DNA of 64,000 nucleotides, taken from the NCBI RefSeq assembly GCF_001189295.1, contig NZ_CP012159.1, positions 7,619,001 to 7,683,000 on the forward strand, given 5' to 3'. The notes beneath the pieces are model-generated. The model was not told the DNA's origin. It saw nothing but the letters and a program-made list of their open reading frames with translations, and searched no databases. This DNA is from Chondromyces crocatus (GTDB lineage Bacteria > Myxococcota_A > Polyangia > Polyangiales > Polyangiaceae). A program made the position numbers and the translations under genes. Of this stretch, positions 33,936 through 44,983 are shown in pieces. Positions within the stretch are counted from its first letter, which is position 1. Each line of letters opens with the position of its first letter.

Positions 33936-36900
33936 GTGTCCTGCCCTGTGAAGCGCACCCCGCCTCCTCCGGCCGCTCCCTCACGCAAGGGTCCTCCCGC
34001 CCCCGTCGACGAGACGCGTTCGCCCGTCACCTTCCCGGAAGAGCTGCCGATCTCGGCCCGCGTGCGGGACATCGCAGAGGCCATCGCGTCGCACCAGGTC
34101 GTCATCGTGGCCGGCGAGACCGGCTCGGGGAAGACGACCCAGCTCCCCAAGATCTGCCTGGCCATGGGCCGCGGCCTCGACGCGCACATCGGCGTGACCC
34201 AGCCGCGCCGCATCGCAGCCACCAGCGTCGCCGCGCGGGTCGCGAAGGAGCTGGACGTCGAGCTGGGGCGCGAGGTCGGCTACAAGATCCGGTTCGCCGA
34301 TCGGACGAGCCGCTCGACCTACGTCAAGTTCATGACGGACGGCATCCTGCTCGCCGAGCTGCAGGGGGATCCGCTGGCGCGAGCGTACGACACGATCGTC
34401 CTCGACGAGGCCCACGAGCGGAGCTTGAACATCGATCTCCTGCTCGGGCTGATGAAGCGGCTCCTGCCGAAGCGGCCGGACCTGCGGGTGATCATCAGCT
34501 CGGCGACGCTGGAGACCGAGCGTTTCGCTGCCTTCTACGGCAATGCGCCGGTGATCCATGTCTCCGGCCGGACGTTCCCGGTGGAGGTGTTCCATCGCCC
34601 ACCGCGGGATGGCGAGGGGGAGCTGAGCGAGCACGTCGCCAACGCGGTGGAGGAGATCACCTCGCTCGATCCGCGCGAGGACATGCTCATCTTCCTGCCG
34701 GGCGAGCGGGAGATCCACGAGGTGGAGGGCGAGCTGGCCAGCCGCAACCTGCGGCACACGGTGGTCCTCCCCTTGTACGGCCGGCTGTCTCAGGCCGACC
34801 AGCAGCGCGTGTTCCAGTCGTTGCCGGAGCGTCGCATCGTGCTGGCCACGAACGTCGCCGAGACGTCGCTCACCATCCCCGGGATCGTCTACGTCGTCGA
34901 CGCCGGCCTCGCGCGCGTGAACCGCTACAGCGCCCGGACGGGCGTCACCCAGCTCCAGATCGAGCCGATCTCGAGGGCCAGCGCCGATCAGCGCAAGGGC
35001 CGCGCGGGCCGCGTGCAGAGCGGCTGCTGCTTCCGGCTCTATGAGGAGCAAGATTATCTCTCTCGTTCTGCCTATACCGATCCCGAGATCCTCCGCGTCG
35101 GGCTCGCAGGCGCGATCCTCTCGATGAAGTCCATGGGGCTCGGCGCGATCGAGGAGTTCCCCTTCCTCGATCCACCGCCGCGGAAGGCCGTGGAAGAGGG
35201 CTACCGCGTCCTCGAAGAGCTGGGCGCCCTCGATGCGAAGGGCGATCTGACCGACATCGGAAAGAAGCTTTCTCGGCTGCCGCTCGATCCCCGGATCGGG
35301 CGGATGATCCTGGCTGGCGCCGAGGAGAACGCGCTCCGCGAGATCTTGATCCTCGCCGCCGCGCTCGGCGCTCAGGATCCGAGAGAGCGCCCGCTGGCCG
35401 CACAGAAGCAGGCCGACGACGCGCATCGCAAGTTCCGCGACGAGGCCTCCGACTTCGCGGGGTTGCTCAAGCTGTGGCACTTCTATCAGGACGCGCAGGA
35501 GCGGATGACCCGGGGGCAACTCCGCAAGCTCTGCCGCGACAATTTCCTCTCGCACCTCCGGCTGCGCGAGTGGAGCGACGTCCACCGCCAGCTCTCGGAG
35601 ATCGCGCGTGACATGGGCCTGCGGCCTGGCACCCAGGCCGCGAGCGACGAGGCCATCCATCGCGCCATCTTGCCCGGCCTGCTCAGCCGCATCGGGATGT
35701 GGCAACCCGAGAAGCGCGTGTATGCCGGTGCGCGGCAGACCCGCTTCGTCCTTCATCCGTCGTCGGGGCTCTCCAGGAAGCCACCGGCGTGGATGGTCGC
35801 CGCCGAGCTGGTCGAGACCTCGCAGCTCTTCGCCCGCATGGCAGCGCGCATCGATCCTGTGTGGCTCGAACCGGCTGCTGGAGCGCTCTGCAAGCGCAGC
35901 CACGGCGATCCGCACTGGGAGCAGCGCCCAGCGCAGGTCATGGCCAAGGAGCAAGTCTCGCTCTACGGCCTCCCCATCGTCCGGGATCGTCGCGTGCATT
36001 TCGGCCCGATCGATCCGGTCGCGTCGAGGCGCGTGTTTCTGCTGCACGCCCTGGTGCGCCAGGAATATGCCGGCCGGGGCGCCTACCAGGATCACAACCA
36101 GGGGGTGATGGAGGAGGCGCGAAGGCTCCGTGACAAAGCGCGCCGCAGTGATCTCCTGGCCGACGAGGACACGCTGCTTCGCTTCTTCGATGCGCGTGTG
36201 CCCGAGGGCATCTACAGCGGCAAGACGTTCGAAGCGTGGCGCAAGGAAGCCGAGGAGAAGGACCCGCGCGTCCTCCATCTCTCGCTGGCCGACCTCCTCC
36301 TCGACGAGGCCGCCGAGCTCACGGCAGAAAGTTTCCCGGACACGCTGGAGCTTTACGGGGCCTCGCTCCCGCTCACCTATCGGTTCGAGCCAGGTGAGGA
36401 CGATGACGGGGTCACCGTCACCTTGCCCCTCGCCTTGCTCCCTCAGGTGGATCCTGCCGTCCTGGAGTGGACGATCCAGGGCTGGCACGAAGAGAAGGTC
36501 ACGCTCTTGCTCGAATCGCTTCCCAAAGCGCTGCGCCGAGAGCTCGGTCCTGCGCGTGAGGTCGGGCGCGAGCTCGCCGCGGCCCATCCTCCCTTCAAAG
36601 GACCCATGCTGGCCACGCTGGGACGAGCCATCCAGGATCGAACGGGCATCCGGGTCCCCCCGGATGCGTGGGATCTCGCCGACCTCCCTGCGCACTATCG
36701 GTTTCATTTCCGGCTGGTCGACGCGGCCGACAAGGTCGTGGGTGAAGGTCGCGATTTCCGGGAGCTGAAGGAGCGCTTCGGCAGCAGAGCGCGGGAAGCC
36801 TGGGGCCGCGCGACGGCCGAGGGCTTCCCGAAAGAGGGGCTGACCTCGTGGAGCTTCGACGCCCTGCCGGAGCGGATCCCGATGAACGTGGGCGGCGTGA

Positions 36901-37733
36901 AGCTCTGGGGCTATCCAGCGGTGGTCGACACGGGGAGCGCGGTCTCGCTGCGCGTGACGCCCTCACGGGAGCTGGCCGACGAGGCGACCCGGAGCGGCCT
37001 GCGTCGCCTCTTGCTGCTCGGTCTCGGCAGCACCGCGGCGAAGCTCGAGCAGCAGCTCCCTGGTGGACTGGACAAGGGTCTGCTGGCCGAGCGCGTTGCC
37101 CTCCGCGCTTCCCCCTTGGCCAGGGAGAGCCCGCACCTCGGCCCTCGCGCTCAGCTCGCACGTCGCGCTCTCGATGAGGCGTTCAAGCTCGATGCGTCGG
37201 AGACCTTCCCGCGCACCCGTGCCGACTTCCAGGCCCGGCTGGCCGAGGGACGCGCCGGGATTGGCGCGGCGCTGCCCAGGCTGGGACGTCTCGCTCAAGA
37301 GATCGCCGCGGAACTCGACAAGGCCGAGGGGGCGCTGCGTTCGCTCTCCGCCAGGCCCATCGCGCGGTCGGTCCTCGACGATGTCCGCGCCCAGCTCGCG
37401 CACCTCCTGCCACCGGGGATGTTTCTCTCCACGCCCACCGAGCGCCTGGTGCACCTCCCCCGTTACCTGCGCGCCATCCAGGTACGGCTGGAGCGGCTCC
37501 CGAACGGCCCTCAGAAGGACCAGTCCAAGGCCGAGCAGGTGCTGCCGTTCTGGAACAACTGGCTCAAGCACCGCGAGGGCCTCCGCGCGCGAGGCGTGCC
37601 TCCCGAAGATCTGGAGGCCTTCCGGTGGATGATCGAGGAGCTTCGCGTCTCGGCGTTCGCGCCCGAGCTGAAGACCGCGGTCCCCGTGTCCCCCCAGCGC
37701 ATCACGGAACAGTGGCGCGCGCTGACGGGCTGA
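33936..37733 (+). CDS. hrpA: ATP-dependent RNA helicase HrpA
   Basis: At 1265 residues this has the length of full HrpA. The DEAH-box core has Walker A AGETGSGKTTQLPK (near 59-72), motif Ia TQPRRIAA, motif II DEAHERS, motif III SSATLE, and motif VI QRKGRAGR. It is followed by the HA2 and OB-fold domains and the long C-terminal domain (DUF3418) of bacterial HrpA. HrpA unwinds RNA and has been linked to mRNA processing and to rescue of stalled ribosomes. The start is a GTG with GGGAGAG upstream. It stands between the MYXO-CTERM and TonB-receptor genes and is probably transcribed alone. Confidence 0.95.
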   Translation: MSCPVKRTPPPPAAPSRKGPPAPVDETRSPVTFPEELPISARVRDIAEAIASHQVVIVAGETGSGKTTQLPKICLAMGRGLDAHIGVTQPRRIAATSVAARVAKELDVELGREVGYKIRFADRTSRSTYVKFMTDGILLAELQGDPLARAYDTIVLDEAHERSLNIDLLLGLMKRLLPKRPDLRVIISSATLETERFAAFYGNAPVIHVSGRTFPVEVFHRPPRDGEGELSEHVANAVEEITSLDPREDMLIFLPGEREIHEVEGELASRNLRHTVVLPLYGRLSQADQQRVFQSLPERRIVLATNVAETSLTIPGIVYVVDAGLARVNRYSARTGVTQLQIEPISRASADQRKGRAGRVQSGCCFRLYEEQDYLSRSAYTDPEILRVGLAGAILSMKSMGLGAIEEFPFLDPPPRKAVEEGYRVLEELGALDAKGDLTDIGKKLSRLPLDPRIGRMILAGAEENALREILILAAALGAQDPRERPLAAQKQADDAHRKFRDEASDFAGLLKLWHFYQDAQERMTRGQLRKLCRDNFLSHLRLREWSDVHRQLSEIARDMGLRPGTQAASDEAIHRAILPGLLSRIGMWQPEKRVYAGARQTRFVLHPSSGLSRKPPAWMVAAELVETSQLFARMAARIDPVWLEPAAGALCKRSHGDPHWEQRPAQVMAKEQVSLYGLPIVRDRRVHFGPIDPVASRRVFLLHALVRQEYAGRGAYQDHNQGVMEEARRLRDKARRSDLLADEDTLLRFFDARVPEGIYSGKTFEAWRKEAEEKDPRVLHLSLADLLLDEAAELTAESFPDTLELYGASLPLTYRFEPGEDDDGVTVTLPLALLPQVDPAVLEWTIQGWHEEKVTLLLESLPKALRRELGPAREVGRELAAAHPPFKGPMLATLGRAIQDRTGIRVPPDAWDLADLPAHYRFHFRLVDAADKVVGEGRDFRELKERFGSRAREAWGRATAEGFPKEGLTSWSFDALPERIPMNVGGVKLWGYPAVVDTGSAVSLRVTPSRELADEATRSGLRRLLLLGLGSTAAKLEQQLPGGLDKGLLAERVALRASPLARESPHLGPRAQLARRALDEAFKLDASETFPRTRADFQARLAEGRAGIGAALPRLGRLAQEIAAELDKAEGALRSLSARPIARSVLDDVRAQLAHLLPPGMFLSTPTERLVHLPRYLRAIQVRLERLPNGPQKDQSKAEQVLPFWNNWLKHREGLRARGVPPEDLEAFRWMIEELRVSAFAPELKTAVPVSPQRITEQWRALTG

Positions 37734-37825
37734 TCCTCTCGAGGCGCACCGCGTGAACCTCGTCGCTTGACCGGGCGCCTGGCCCCTACCATTCTGCCTC
37801 CCCCTTCCCTTGGAAGCGCGCGAGC

Positions 37826-39883
37826 ATGCGCCCCAGGCCATCTTCCCCTCTCCAGCACCTTCTCGATGGGGTCATCGTCGCGCTGACGGTGAGTCTCGGT
37901 GCGGGGACGGCAGCCGCCCAGCCCACCGCAGCACCTGCGGAACAGCCTTCCGCAGCACCTGAAGAGCAGGATGGTGAACCAGCAGCTCCGCCTGACTCCC
38001 AGGCAGCTGTCGACCCCGCCTCTGCCGCCGAGCCGCCGACCTCCGGGCCGCTCGAGATCATCGTCGAGGGCGAGCGCAATCCGGCAGGCTCGAGGGGGCT
38101 CTCTCGCCGTGAGATCCGCGAGATGCCGGGGGTGCTCGGAGATCCCTACCGCGTCATCGAGATCGCGCCGGGTGTCACCCCGACCGTCAGCGGGTTTCCC
38201 TACTTCTTCATTCGAGGCGCTCCTCCCGGCAACATCGGGTACACCTTCGACGGCATCCAGGTCCCGCTCCTGTTTCACGTGGGAGGCGGGCCCAGCGTCA
38301 TCCCTCCCGCGCTCGTGCAGCGCGTCGATCTCCACCTCGGCCCCTACCCCGCCCGGTTCGGACGGCTCGCGGGCGCCGTGGTCGAGGCCGAGGCGGCGCC
38401 ACCGCCGTACGATTTCCGGGGTGAGGCGAGCTTGCGCCTCGGCGATCTCGCGGGGCACGTCGAGGGGCCAGTGCGCGACGACCTCACGGTGTTCGTCGCC
38501 GGTCGCTGGTCGGCAGGCGTCGCACTCATCACCGCGCTCGTGCCGAGCGTCGACCTGAACTACGGCGACTACCAGGCACGCGCCATCTACGAGCCCCGCA
38601 AGGGGGAGCGCATCTCGGTCTTCGCCTTCGGGGCCAGGGATTACCTCGCCGCAGCGATCAACGGCGAGACCCCGGAGGTGCTCCTCGATAGCGATTTCCA
38701 TCGCCTCGACCTGCGCTATGGGCGCGATTTCGACAGCGGCACCATCGACGCGGCCGTCACGCTCGGGCTCGATCAATCCCGCGGCCTCGGTGGTGTGGAG
38801 CGCGCGAGCGACTGGAAGCTCGGCGCGCGCACCCGCTTCGTTCGCCAGCTGGGTTCGCGCGCCATTCTGCGCGGTGGGCTCGACATTGCACTCGATGATT
38901 ACGACATCGACAAGGGCGGCGCCGGCGGCAGCGGCGGGCTGTTCCCCGAGGTCTCGACGGGCCAGCTCCAGGATGCCTTTTCCGAGCTGTTCCAGAGCCG
39001 CCTCGACGTCGCCGTCGGTGCCTGGACGGAGGCCACCGTGGCGCTGAGCGATCGCTCCACGATCACCCCTGGCCTGCGCGTCGACTACCACACCTCCATG
39101 GGAGACGCCTCGCTCGCCATCGATCCGAAGCTGGTCGGGAGCTTCGGTGTCGGCAAGCACCTGAAGCTCATCCCCGCCATCGGCGTGGCATCGCAGCGCC
39201 CGGGCTTCCTGCCGTTGCCAGCGCTGCAGATCGCCGGCATCCCCGGGGGCCTTCAGCGCAGCTTGCAGACCAGCTTCGGCGCCGAGGTCGAGGTGGGGCC
39301 GCTGCAGGTCGGCGGGACCCTCTTCCGCCAGGTCACCTTCGGCCTCACCGACGCGCTCGGCACCGGCCGCGGGACCGAGCTGTCCTCGGAGAGGTTTCTC
39401 GCCCGCAGCCTCGGTGATGCCTACGGCCTGGAGATCGGCGCCCGCGGCGCATTGCGACGGGATATCCTCTTCATGGTGTCCTATACCCTCTCGCGTGCCA
39501 CGAGGGAGCGCGATGGTGTGACCGTCCCCTCCGCCTTCGACCGGACCCACGTTCTGCACGCCGCCTTGCTCTACGATCTCGGTCGCGGCTGGCGCGCCGG
39601 GGTGCGCCACGTCTTCTACACGGGCTTCCCTGCCGACGAGGTGGCCGCTGGACGCCCCTTGAACGAGCACCCCGATCGCGTGCGCCCCTTTTACCGATTC
39701 GACCTGCGCGTCTCCAAGCGCTGGCGCGTCGGTGAGACCGGGTACATCAATCTCATCCTCGACCTCCAGAATGCGACCTTGAGCCGTGAGGTCCTGGATG
39801 TGACCTGCGATGCAGCAGGCTGTTCGCCTCGGATCTTCGGCCCGATCACGCTGCCTGCCCTCGGCCTCGAGGCCGGGTTCTGA
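37826..39883 (+). CDS. TonB-dependent receptor-like outer-membrane protein
   Basis: A 685-residue outer-membrane protein. The signal peptide ends near GTAAAQP (residue 32). A low-complexity Pro/Ala/Glu segment leads to a plug domain (about 72-185) with LSRREIREMPGVLGDPYRVI and FFIRGAPPGNIGYTFDGIQV, typical of TonB-dependent receptors. The remaining 500 residues are amphipathic strands ending in an aromatic residue (LGLEAGF), as expected for a beta-barrel recognised by BAM. The substrate is unknown and no siderophore or sugar genes flank it. It sits 4 bases before the next gene and may share its transcript. Confidence 0.85.
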   Translation: MRPRPSSPLQHLLDGVIVALTVSLGAGTAAAQPTAAPAEQPSAAPEEQDGEPAAPPDSQAAVDPASAAEPPTSGPLEIIVEGERNPAGSRGLSRREIREMPGVLGDPYRVIEIAPGVTPTVSGFPYFFIRGAPPGNIGYTFDGIQVPLLFHVGGGPSVIPPALVQRVDLHLGPYPARFGRLAGAVVEAEAAPPPYDFRGEASLRLGDLAGHVEGPVRDDLTVFVAGRWSAGVALITALVPSVDLNYGDYQARAIYEPRKGERISVFAFGARDYLAAAINGETPEVLLDSDFHRLDLRYGRDFDSGTIDAAVTLGLDQSRGLGGVERASDWKLGARTRFVRQLGSRAILRGGLDIALDDYDIDKGGAGGSGGLFPEVSTGQLQDAFSELFQSRLDVAVGAWTEATVALSDRSTITPGLRVDYHTSMGDASLAIDPKLVGSFGVGKHLKLIPAIGVASQRPGFLPLPALQIAGIPGGLQRSLQTSFGAEVEVGPLQVGGTLFRQVTFGLTDALGTGRGTELSSERFLARSLGDAYGLEIGARGALRRDILFMVSYTLSRATRERDGVTVPSAFDRTHVLHAALLYDLGRGWRAGVRHVFYTGFPADEVAAGRPLNEHPDRVRPFYRFDLRVSKRWRVGETGYINLILDLQNATLSREVLDVTCDAAGCSPRIFGPITLPALGLEAGF

Positions 39884-39887
39884 GGCG

Positions 39888-40307
39888 ATGACCTCGGCAT
39901 CGACGAGGCCAGGGGCGCCGGGGACCGCTGGAGGGTCCCCCGTGACCCCTGATGGCCGTTATCTCGTCGTCCGCGGGAGGCTCTGGCGATGCGCCAACCC
40001 ATCGCTCGACCCCGAGACCCGACGCGCCCTCGTCGAGAGCCTGATGCGCGCGCGCCGGGAGGTCGGCCAAGCCCTGCGTGCAGGTGACGCAGCCGACCTC
40101 AGCAGAGCGCGGGCGCGCGTTCATGCCGCCAAGGTGGCGCTCGGGGAGCGTGGACCGGTATGGTGGACCGACGGCGCCCCGGATCATAACCGCCGCCTCG
40201 TCCAGAACACGCCCTATGCCGGGTGGTACGCCTCCCTCACGGAGCGAAGTGACGCCGCCCCCCCTTCTGCTCGTTCCCCACGGCGCGGCCGCAAACGCAA
40301 TCGCTAG
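39888..40307 (+). CDS. Conserved hypothetical protein, 139 aa
   Basis: A small soluble protein containing VTPDGRYLVVRGRLWRCANP, then a helical region with RVHAAKVALGERGPVWWTDG and APDHNRRLVQNTPYAGWY. As I recall, this set of motifs marks a widespread proteobacterial family of unknown function. The ATG at 39888 follows the receptor stop by 4 bases. The C-terminal 20 residues are Ser/Arg-rich and probably disordered. Confidence 0.8.
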   Translation: MTSASTRPGAPGTAGGSPVTPDGRYLVVRGRLWRCANPSLDPETRRALVESLMRARREVGQALRAGDAADLSRARARVHAAKVALGERGPVWWTDGAPDHNRRLVQNTPYAGWYASLTERSDAAPPSARSPRRGRKRNR

Positions 40308-40571
40308 CGATTGTTCGAATTCATACCCTCCGCGCGGGTGGATCCATGCACCTCGTCGCCACGAACGCACCTGGAACGGCGATGACCACGCACATCCCCT
40401 TTCGCCGCGCCCAGGGCATACCGTATCGTACCAAGTCCCGTTGAGAGCAAAGATGTCCCGCGCTCTGGCCGTCGCGGCCAGCGCGATAGCAGTTGCGTCA
40501 CTGCAGCCCGGGCTACAGGAATCGTGAGGGAATGGGCGTGCGTGACGAGTTACGGATCTCGGAGAGACAGG

Positions 40572-41867
40572 ATGCTTACTGAGGAGCCGACCTACGACGT
40601 CTTGAAAGCCGAAAATGAGTTCCTCCGTGCCCGGGTCGTGGAGCTCGAGCGCGCCCTCGGCGAGTGCGAGGAGCTCACCGAGCACGAGCGACGGGTGCCT
40701 TATCGGAAGATCTTCGACGCGCTCCCCGTCTCACTCGGCGTCTATCGACGCGACGGCCTCAACGTCGCCATGAACGCCTCGAGCCTGGAGCTGATCGGCG
40801 GCGTCCGCGAAGACATCATCGGCAAGTTCAACATCGTCTCCGACCCGTCATCCATCACGGCGGGCTTCGTCCAGAACTTCGAGAGAGCTGCCGAGCAGGG
40901 GAAGAAGATCACGATGCCCCCCTGCGCCTACGACACGACCGGGTCGAGCCTCGCCACCGTCGACGAGCGCGTGGTGTGGACCGAGACGACGTATGTACCC
41001 ATCCACGGGGACAAGGGGGTCGAGTTCCTCGTCGAATGCAATGTCGACGTCACGGATCGCCAGCGCACGCAGCGCGCACTCGAAGAGAAGCATGCGCTGA
41101 TCCAGACGCTCATCGACAATGCCCCCATGAGCATCTTCGCCAGCAACCTGGAGGGCCAGGTCACCCTGGTGAATCGACGCTGCGCCGAGGCGCTTCGAAT
41201 CCCCCCTCAGGAGATCCTCGGCAAGACCGCGCGCGAGCTCCTCCCCCCGGAGATGGCCCGGACCTCCATCGCCCAGGACCTGGAGGTCATTGAAAAGCAG
41301 GCCGCCATCGAATGGGAGCAGGAGCAGATGCTCGCCGATCGGCCGGGCGACTTGATTTTGACCAAATTCCCGCTCCGAGACGCGAGCAACAGAATCAATG
41401 GGGTGTGCGGCATCTCCATCGACGTCACGGAGCGCAAGCGCGCCGAGGCCGACAACCGACGCCTCCAGGAGGAGATCATCCGCATCCAGGAAGAGAACCT
41501 CCGCGCCCTTTCGACGCCGCTCATCCCCATCGCCGACCGGGTGGTGGTCATGCCCCTCATCGGCAGCGTGAACGATGCGCGCGCGCAGCAGGTCATGGAG
41601 ACCCTGCTCGACGGAGTGACGCGTCATCAGGCCACCATCGCCATCCTCGACGTGACCGGCGTTCCCATCATCGACAGCCACGCCGCGGATGCGCTGCTCA
41701 AGGCCGCGCAAGCCGTCAGCCTGCTGGGCGCCCGGATCGTGATCACCGGCATTCGACCCGAAATCGCGCGGACGCTCGTCGAGCTCGGCGCCGACCTCCA
41801 CGGCGTCGTGGTGCTCAGCACCTTGAAGAGCGCCGTCGCGCACGCGCTGCGCGGCCACATCCGCTGA
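40572..41867 (+). CDS. PAS-PAS-STAS protein, RsbR-like
   Basis: The start at 40572 is supported by GGAGAGACAGG upstream. Residues 6-40 are a coiled coil, followed by two PAS domains (about 42-165, ending VDVTDRQR, and 172-290, ending IDVTERKR), a signalling helix and a C-terminal STAS domain (about 312-428). The architecture matches RsbR-type stressosome proteins. Both switch residues are kept: Ser369 (PIIDSHAA) and Thr401 (RPEIARTLV), matching Thr171 and Thr205 of Bacillus RsbR. This contrasts with the paralog at 6202-7170. No RsbS or RsbT gene is in the window. Confidence 0.9.
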   Translation: MLTEEPTYDVLKAENEFLRARVVELERALGECEELTEHERRVPYRKIFDALPVSLGVYRRDGLNVAMNASSLELIGGVREDIIGKFNIVSDPSSITAGFVQNFERAAEQGKKITMPPCAYDTTGSSLATVDERVVWTETTYVPIHGDKGVEFLVECNVDVTDRQRTQRALEEKHALIQTLIDNAPMSIFASNLEGQVTLVNRRCAEALRIPPQEILGKTARELLPPEMARTSIAQDLEVIEKQAAIEWEQEQMLADRPGDLILTKFPLRDASNRINGVCGISIDVTERKRAEADNRRLQEEIIRIQEENLRALSTPLIPIADRVVVMPLIGSVNDARAQQVMETLLDGVTRHQATIAILDVTGVPIIDSHAADALLKAAQAVSLLGARIVITGIRPEIARTLVELGADLHGVVVLSTLKSAVAHALRGHIR

Positions 41868-42171
41868 CGAGCACCTCCGGGCCTGACGTCTTGGCGTCGG
41901 GAAGCGGGCAAAGCCTCCGGCCGCATGGATCGGACGAGCCGCCATGAGCGCTGGCTGACATCGACGTCCCGCAGTGAGGCATACCGAGAGACACGCTGCG
42001 AAGCTGATCCGCCTGACGACAAGGTGGCGGTGGATCACGCATAGAGACCCACAGGGAATGCTTCGCCCTCTGCGCTCTGCTTGACACTGATTTAGGCCCC
42101 AGGGCACCTTGGATGCTCCGGTATTCACGTCTGGTGCCGGATCACATGAACCTAGCGCTCAGGGAGGCCAT
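41868..42171. other. Intergenic region upstream of the cytochrome gene
   Basis: No gene is seen. A TTGACA hexamer at 42081-42086 could be a -35 element for the gene at 42172, but no good -10 match lies 16-18 bases downstream. Confidence 0.35.
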
Positions 42172-44931
42172 ATGTACGGGCTCCGACTCCGCCGCTATCT
42201 TACTGCGCTCGTCGCCGCCACGCCGCTGTCCGCGCTGACGCTCGCAGCGCCCGCGGACGCTGCGCCGAATTACACGCTTTTCGAGAGTGGTCACGTGCGA
42301 CCACTCGCCATGTCCCCCGATGGGAAGCATCTATTCGCCGTCAATACACCCGATGGACGACTGGAGGTATTTCGAATCACCAGCTCCGGAATCGAACACC
42401 GCGCCTCGGTCCCGGTCGGCGTCGATCCCGTCGCCGTCGCTGCCAGGACCAATGCCGAGGTCTGGGTGGTCAATCACATCTCGGACAGCGTCAGTATCAT
42501 CGACGTGAGCAATCCCACGAGGGCGCGCGTCGTCCGCACGCTGCTGGTCGGCGACGAGCCCCGCGATATCGTCTTCGCAGGCCCTGGACGTCGTCGCGCG
42601 TTCATCACCACCGCCCACCGCGGCCAGAACAGTCCCATCGACCCTCAGTTCACCACCCCCGGCGTGGGTCGCGCGGACGTGTGGGTCTACGACGCGATGG
42701 CGCTCGGCCCGGCCCTGAAGGCGCCCCCGCTCACCATCGTCACCCTGTTCAGCGACACCCCACGCGCCCTCGCGGTCTCACCCGATGGCACCAAGGTGTA
42801 TGCCGCGGCGTTCCACTCCGGCAATCAGACCACGGTCGTCAGCGATCTCCTGGTCCCTGACGGTGGAGAAGCCATGGGTGGCGTCCCCGGCCCCAACACG
42901 AATTTCCAGGGCCTGCCCCAGCCCGAGTCCTCGATCATCGTGAAGTACGATGGCGCCAACTGGCTCGACATTCTCGGCCGCAGCTGGGATGACCAGGTCA
43001 AGTTCTCCCTGCCGGACAAGGACGTATTCGTCATCAATGCGATGGCCAATCCGCCGACCCAGCTTGCCGGATCGGCAGGCTATTACACGGGCGTAGGCAC
43101 GATCCTCTACAACATGGCCGTCAATCCCGTGAGCGGGAAGGTCTACGTCAGCAACACCGACGCGCTGAACGACACGCGCTTCGAGGGGCCTGGCATCTAC
43201 GCGGGCGAGACGCTGCGAGGGCACCTGCACGAGAGCCGGATCACCGTGCTCGGAACCGGGAGCGTCCTCCCGAGGCACCTCAACAAACACATCGACTACG
43301 ACACGTGCTGCGCCCCGCTCCCCAACAGCGAGAATGCGAAAAGCCTCGCATTGCCTCAGGAGATGGCAGTCAGCAGCAATGGCGCCACCCTCTACGTCGC
43401 CGCCCTCAGTTCCCAGAAGATCGGCGTATTCGACACGGCAGCGCTCGAGAACGACACGTTCGTGCCCGACGAGAGCACGCACATTCCCCTCTCCGCAGGA
43501 GGCCCCGGGGGGCTCATTCTCGACGAGGCGCGTCAGCGTCTCTACACCCTCACCCGGTTCGACAACGCCATTTCCATCATCAACACGGCGACCCGCACCG
43601 AGACGGCACACGTCCCGCTGTTCAATCCGGAACCGGCGCACATCGTCCAGGGACGACGGTTCCTGTACGACGCCGCATTCTCGTCGAGCCATGGCGACTC
43701 TTCGTGCGCCAGCTGCCACGTCTTCGGCGACTTCGACAGCCTTGCCTGGGACCTGGGCAACCCCGACGCCGAGACCATCACCAACCCGGGCCCCTTCCTC
43801 CTGGAGGACCCCGACGATCCGAACTACCGCCCGCTCAAAGGCCCGATGACCACCCAGAGCTTGCGGGGGATGGCCAACCACGGACCCATGCACTGGCGTG
43901 GCGACCGCACCGGCGGCAATGATGCCCCCTCCGTGCAGCCGGACAGCGGGATCTTCGACGAAAAGGCCGCCTTCCACCAGTTCAATCCGGCCTTCCCCGA
44001 GCTGCTGGGGCGAGACAGCGAGATCTCCCACGGGGACATGGATGTCTTCGCGGAGTTCGCTCTGGAGATCACCTATCCGCCCAACCCCGTCCGGGCCCTC
44101 GACAACGCGCTCACGCCGGATCAGCAGGCAGGCCGCGATTTCTACTTCGGCCCCCTGTCGGACGTCAGCCACAGCTGCGAAGGCTGCCACCACCTCGACC
44201 CGAACGGGAACCCCGGGGCATCCAGGCCAGGGTTCTTCGGCACCGAGGGATTGAGCACGTTCGAAGGGACGCCGCAGACCATGAAGGTCGCGCACCTGCG
44301 GAACATGTACCAGAAGGTCGGGATGTTCGGCATGGCCGAGGCCCCCGGGATCGAGCCGGGGGACAATGGCTTCACGGGCGATCAGGTCCGTGGCTTCGGC
44401 TTCCTGCACGACGGCATGATCGACACCATCTTCCGCTTCATGCACTTCGGTTTCGGCGAGAGCCCAGAGAACCCCGAAGGCTTCCCCATCGGCCCTTCCG
44501 GAACGCTCCTCCGTCGGCAGGTCGAATCGTTCCTCCTCGCCTTCGACTCCAACATGGCGCCCATCGTCGGCCAGCAGGCGACGCTCTCGGCCACGAGCGG
44601 CGCCGACGTGCATGCCCGCATCACCCTCCTGCGCAAACGCGCCGAGGCGGGGGAGTGCAATCTCATCGTCAAGGGTCGCGCCCTGCAGAAGGAAATCGGC
44701 TTCGTGTACAGGGGTGGCGGGCTGTTCGAGACCGATCGCGCGCAGGCCCCCTTCGTCCACGATCTCGCCCTGCGACTCCTCGGTCAGGTGCTCTCGGTCC
44801 CCCTGACCTATACTTGCGTGCCACCGGGCTCCGGCTACCGTCTCGGTGTCGACCGTGACGGCGATGGGTTCCGGGATGGCGACGAGCTCGCGGCTGGAAG
44901 CGACCCTGCCAACCCGGCGAGCACGCCTTGA
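42172..44931 (+). CDS. Beta-propeller di-heme c-type cytochrome, exported
   Basis: The ATG follows AGGGAGGCC. The signal peptide ends in APADAAP (about residue 30). Residues 35-490 are a YVTN-type propeller: repeated [18 protein letters not shown] and [19 protein letters not shown] strands. The C-terminal third binds two haems: CASCH near residue 511 and CEGCHHLD near 667. A conserved [12 protein letters not shown] stretch with [12 protein letters not shown] follows, as in di-haem peroxidase-like proteins. The likely role is periplasmic electron transfer or substrate oxidation. It ends with [12 protein letters not shown], a calcium-binding (thrombospondin type 3-like) motif. Confidence 0.85.
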   Translation: MYGLRLRRYLTALVAATPLSALTLAAPADAAPNYTLFESGHVRPLAMSPDGKHLFAVNTPDGRLEVFRITSSGIEHRASVPVGVDPVAVAARTNAEVWVVNHISDSVSIIDVSNPTRARVVRTLLVGDEPRDIVFAGPGRRRAFITTAHRGQNSPIDPQFTTPGVGRADVWVYDAMALGPALKAPPLTIVTLFSDTPRALAVSPDGTKVYAAAFHSGNQTTVVSDLLVPDGGEAMGGVPGPNTNFQGLPQPESSIIVKYDGANWLDILGRSWDDQVKFSLPDKDVFVINAMANPPTQLAGSAGYYTGVGTILYNMAVNPVSGKVYVSNTDALNDTRFEGPGIYAGETLRGHLHESRITVLGTGSVLPRHLNKHIDYDTCCAPLPNSENAKSLALPQEMAVSSNGATLYVAALSSQKIGVFDTAALENDTFVPDESTHIPLSAGGPGGLILDEARQRLYTLTRFDNAISIINTATRTETAHVPLFNPEPAHIVQGRRFLYDAAFSSSHGDSSCASCHVFGDFDSLAWDLGNPDAETITNPGPFLLEDPDDPNYRPLKGPMTTQSLRGMANHGPMHWRGDRTGGNDAPSVQPDSGIFDEKAAFHQFNPAFPELLGRDSEISHGDMDVFAEFALEITYPPNPVRALDNALTPDQQAGRDFYFGPLSDVSHSCEGCHHLDPNGNPGASRPGFFGTEGLSTFEGTPQTMKVAHLRNMYQKVGMFGMAEAPGIEPGDNGFTGDQVRGFGFLHDGMIDTIFRFMHFGFGESPENPEGFPIGPSGTLLRRQVESFLLAFDSNMAPIVGQQATLSATSGADVHARITLLRKRAEAGECNLIVKGRALQKEIGFVYRGGGLFETDRAQAPFVHDLALRLLGQVLSVPLTYTCVPPGSGYRLGVDRDGDGFRDGDELAAGSDPANPASTP

Positions 44932-44983
44932 TCGTTCCCTCAGCTCATCCCTGACGCTCTCATCAGCGTCGCCGAGCAGCTCC

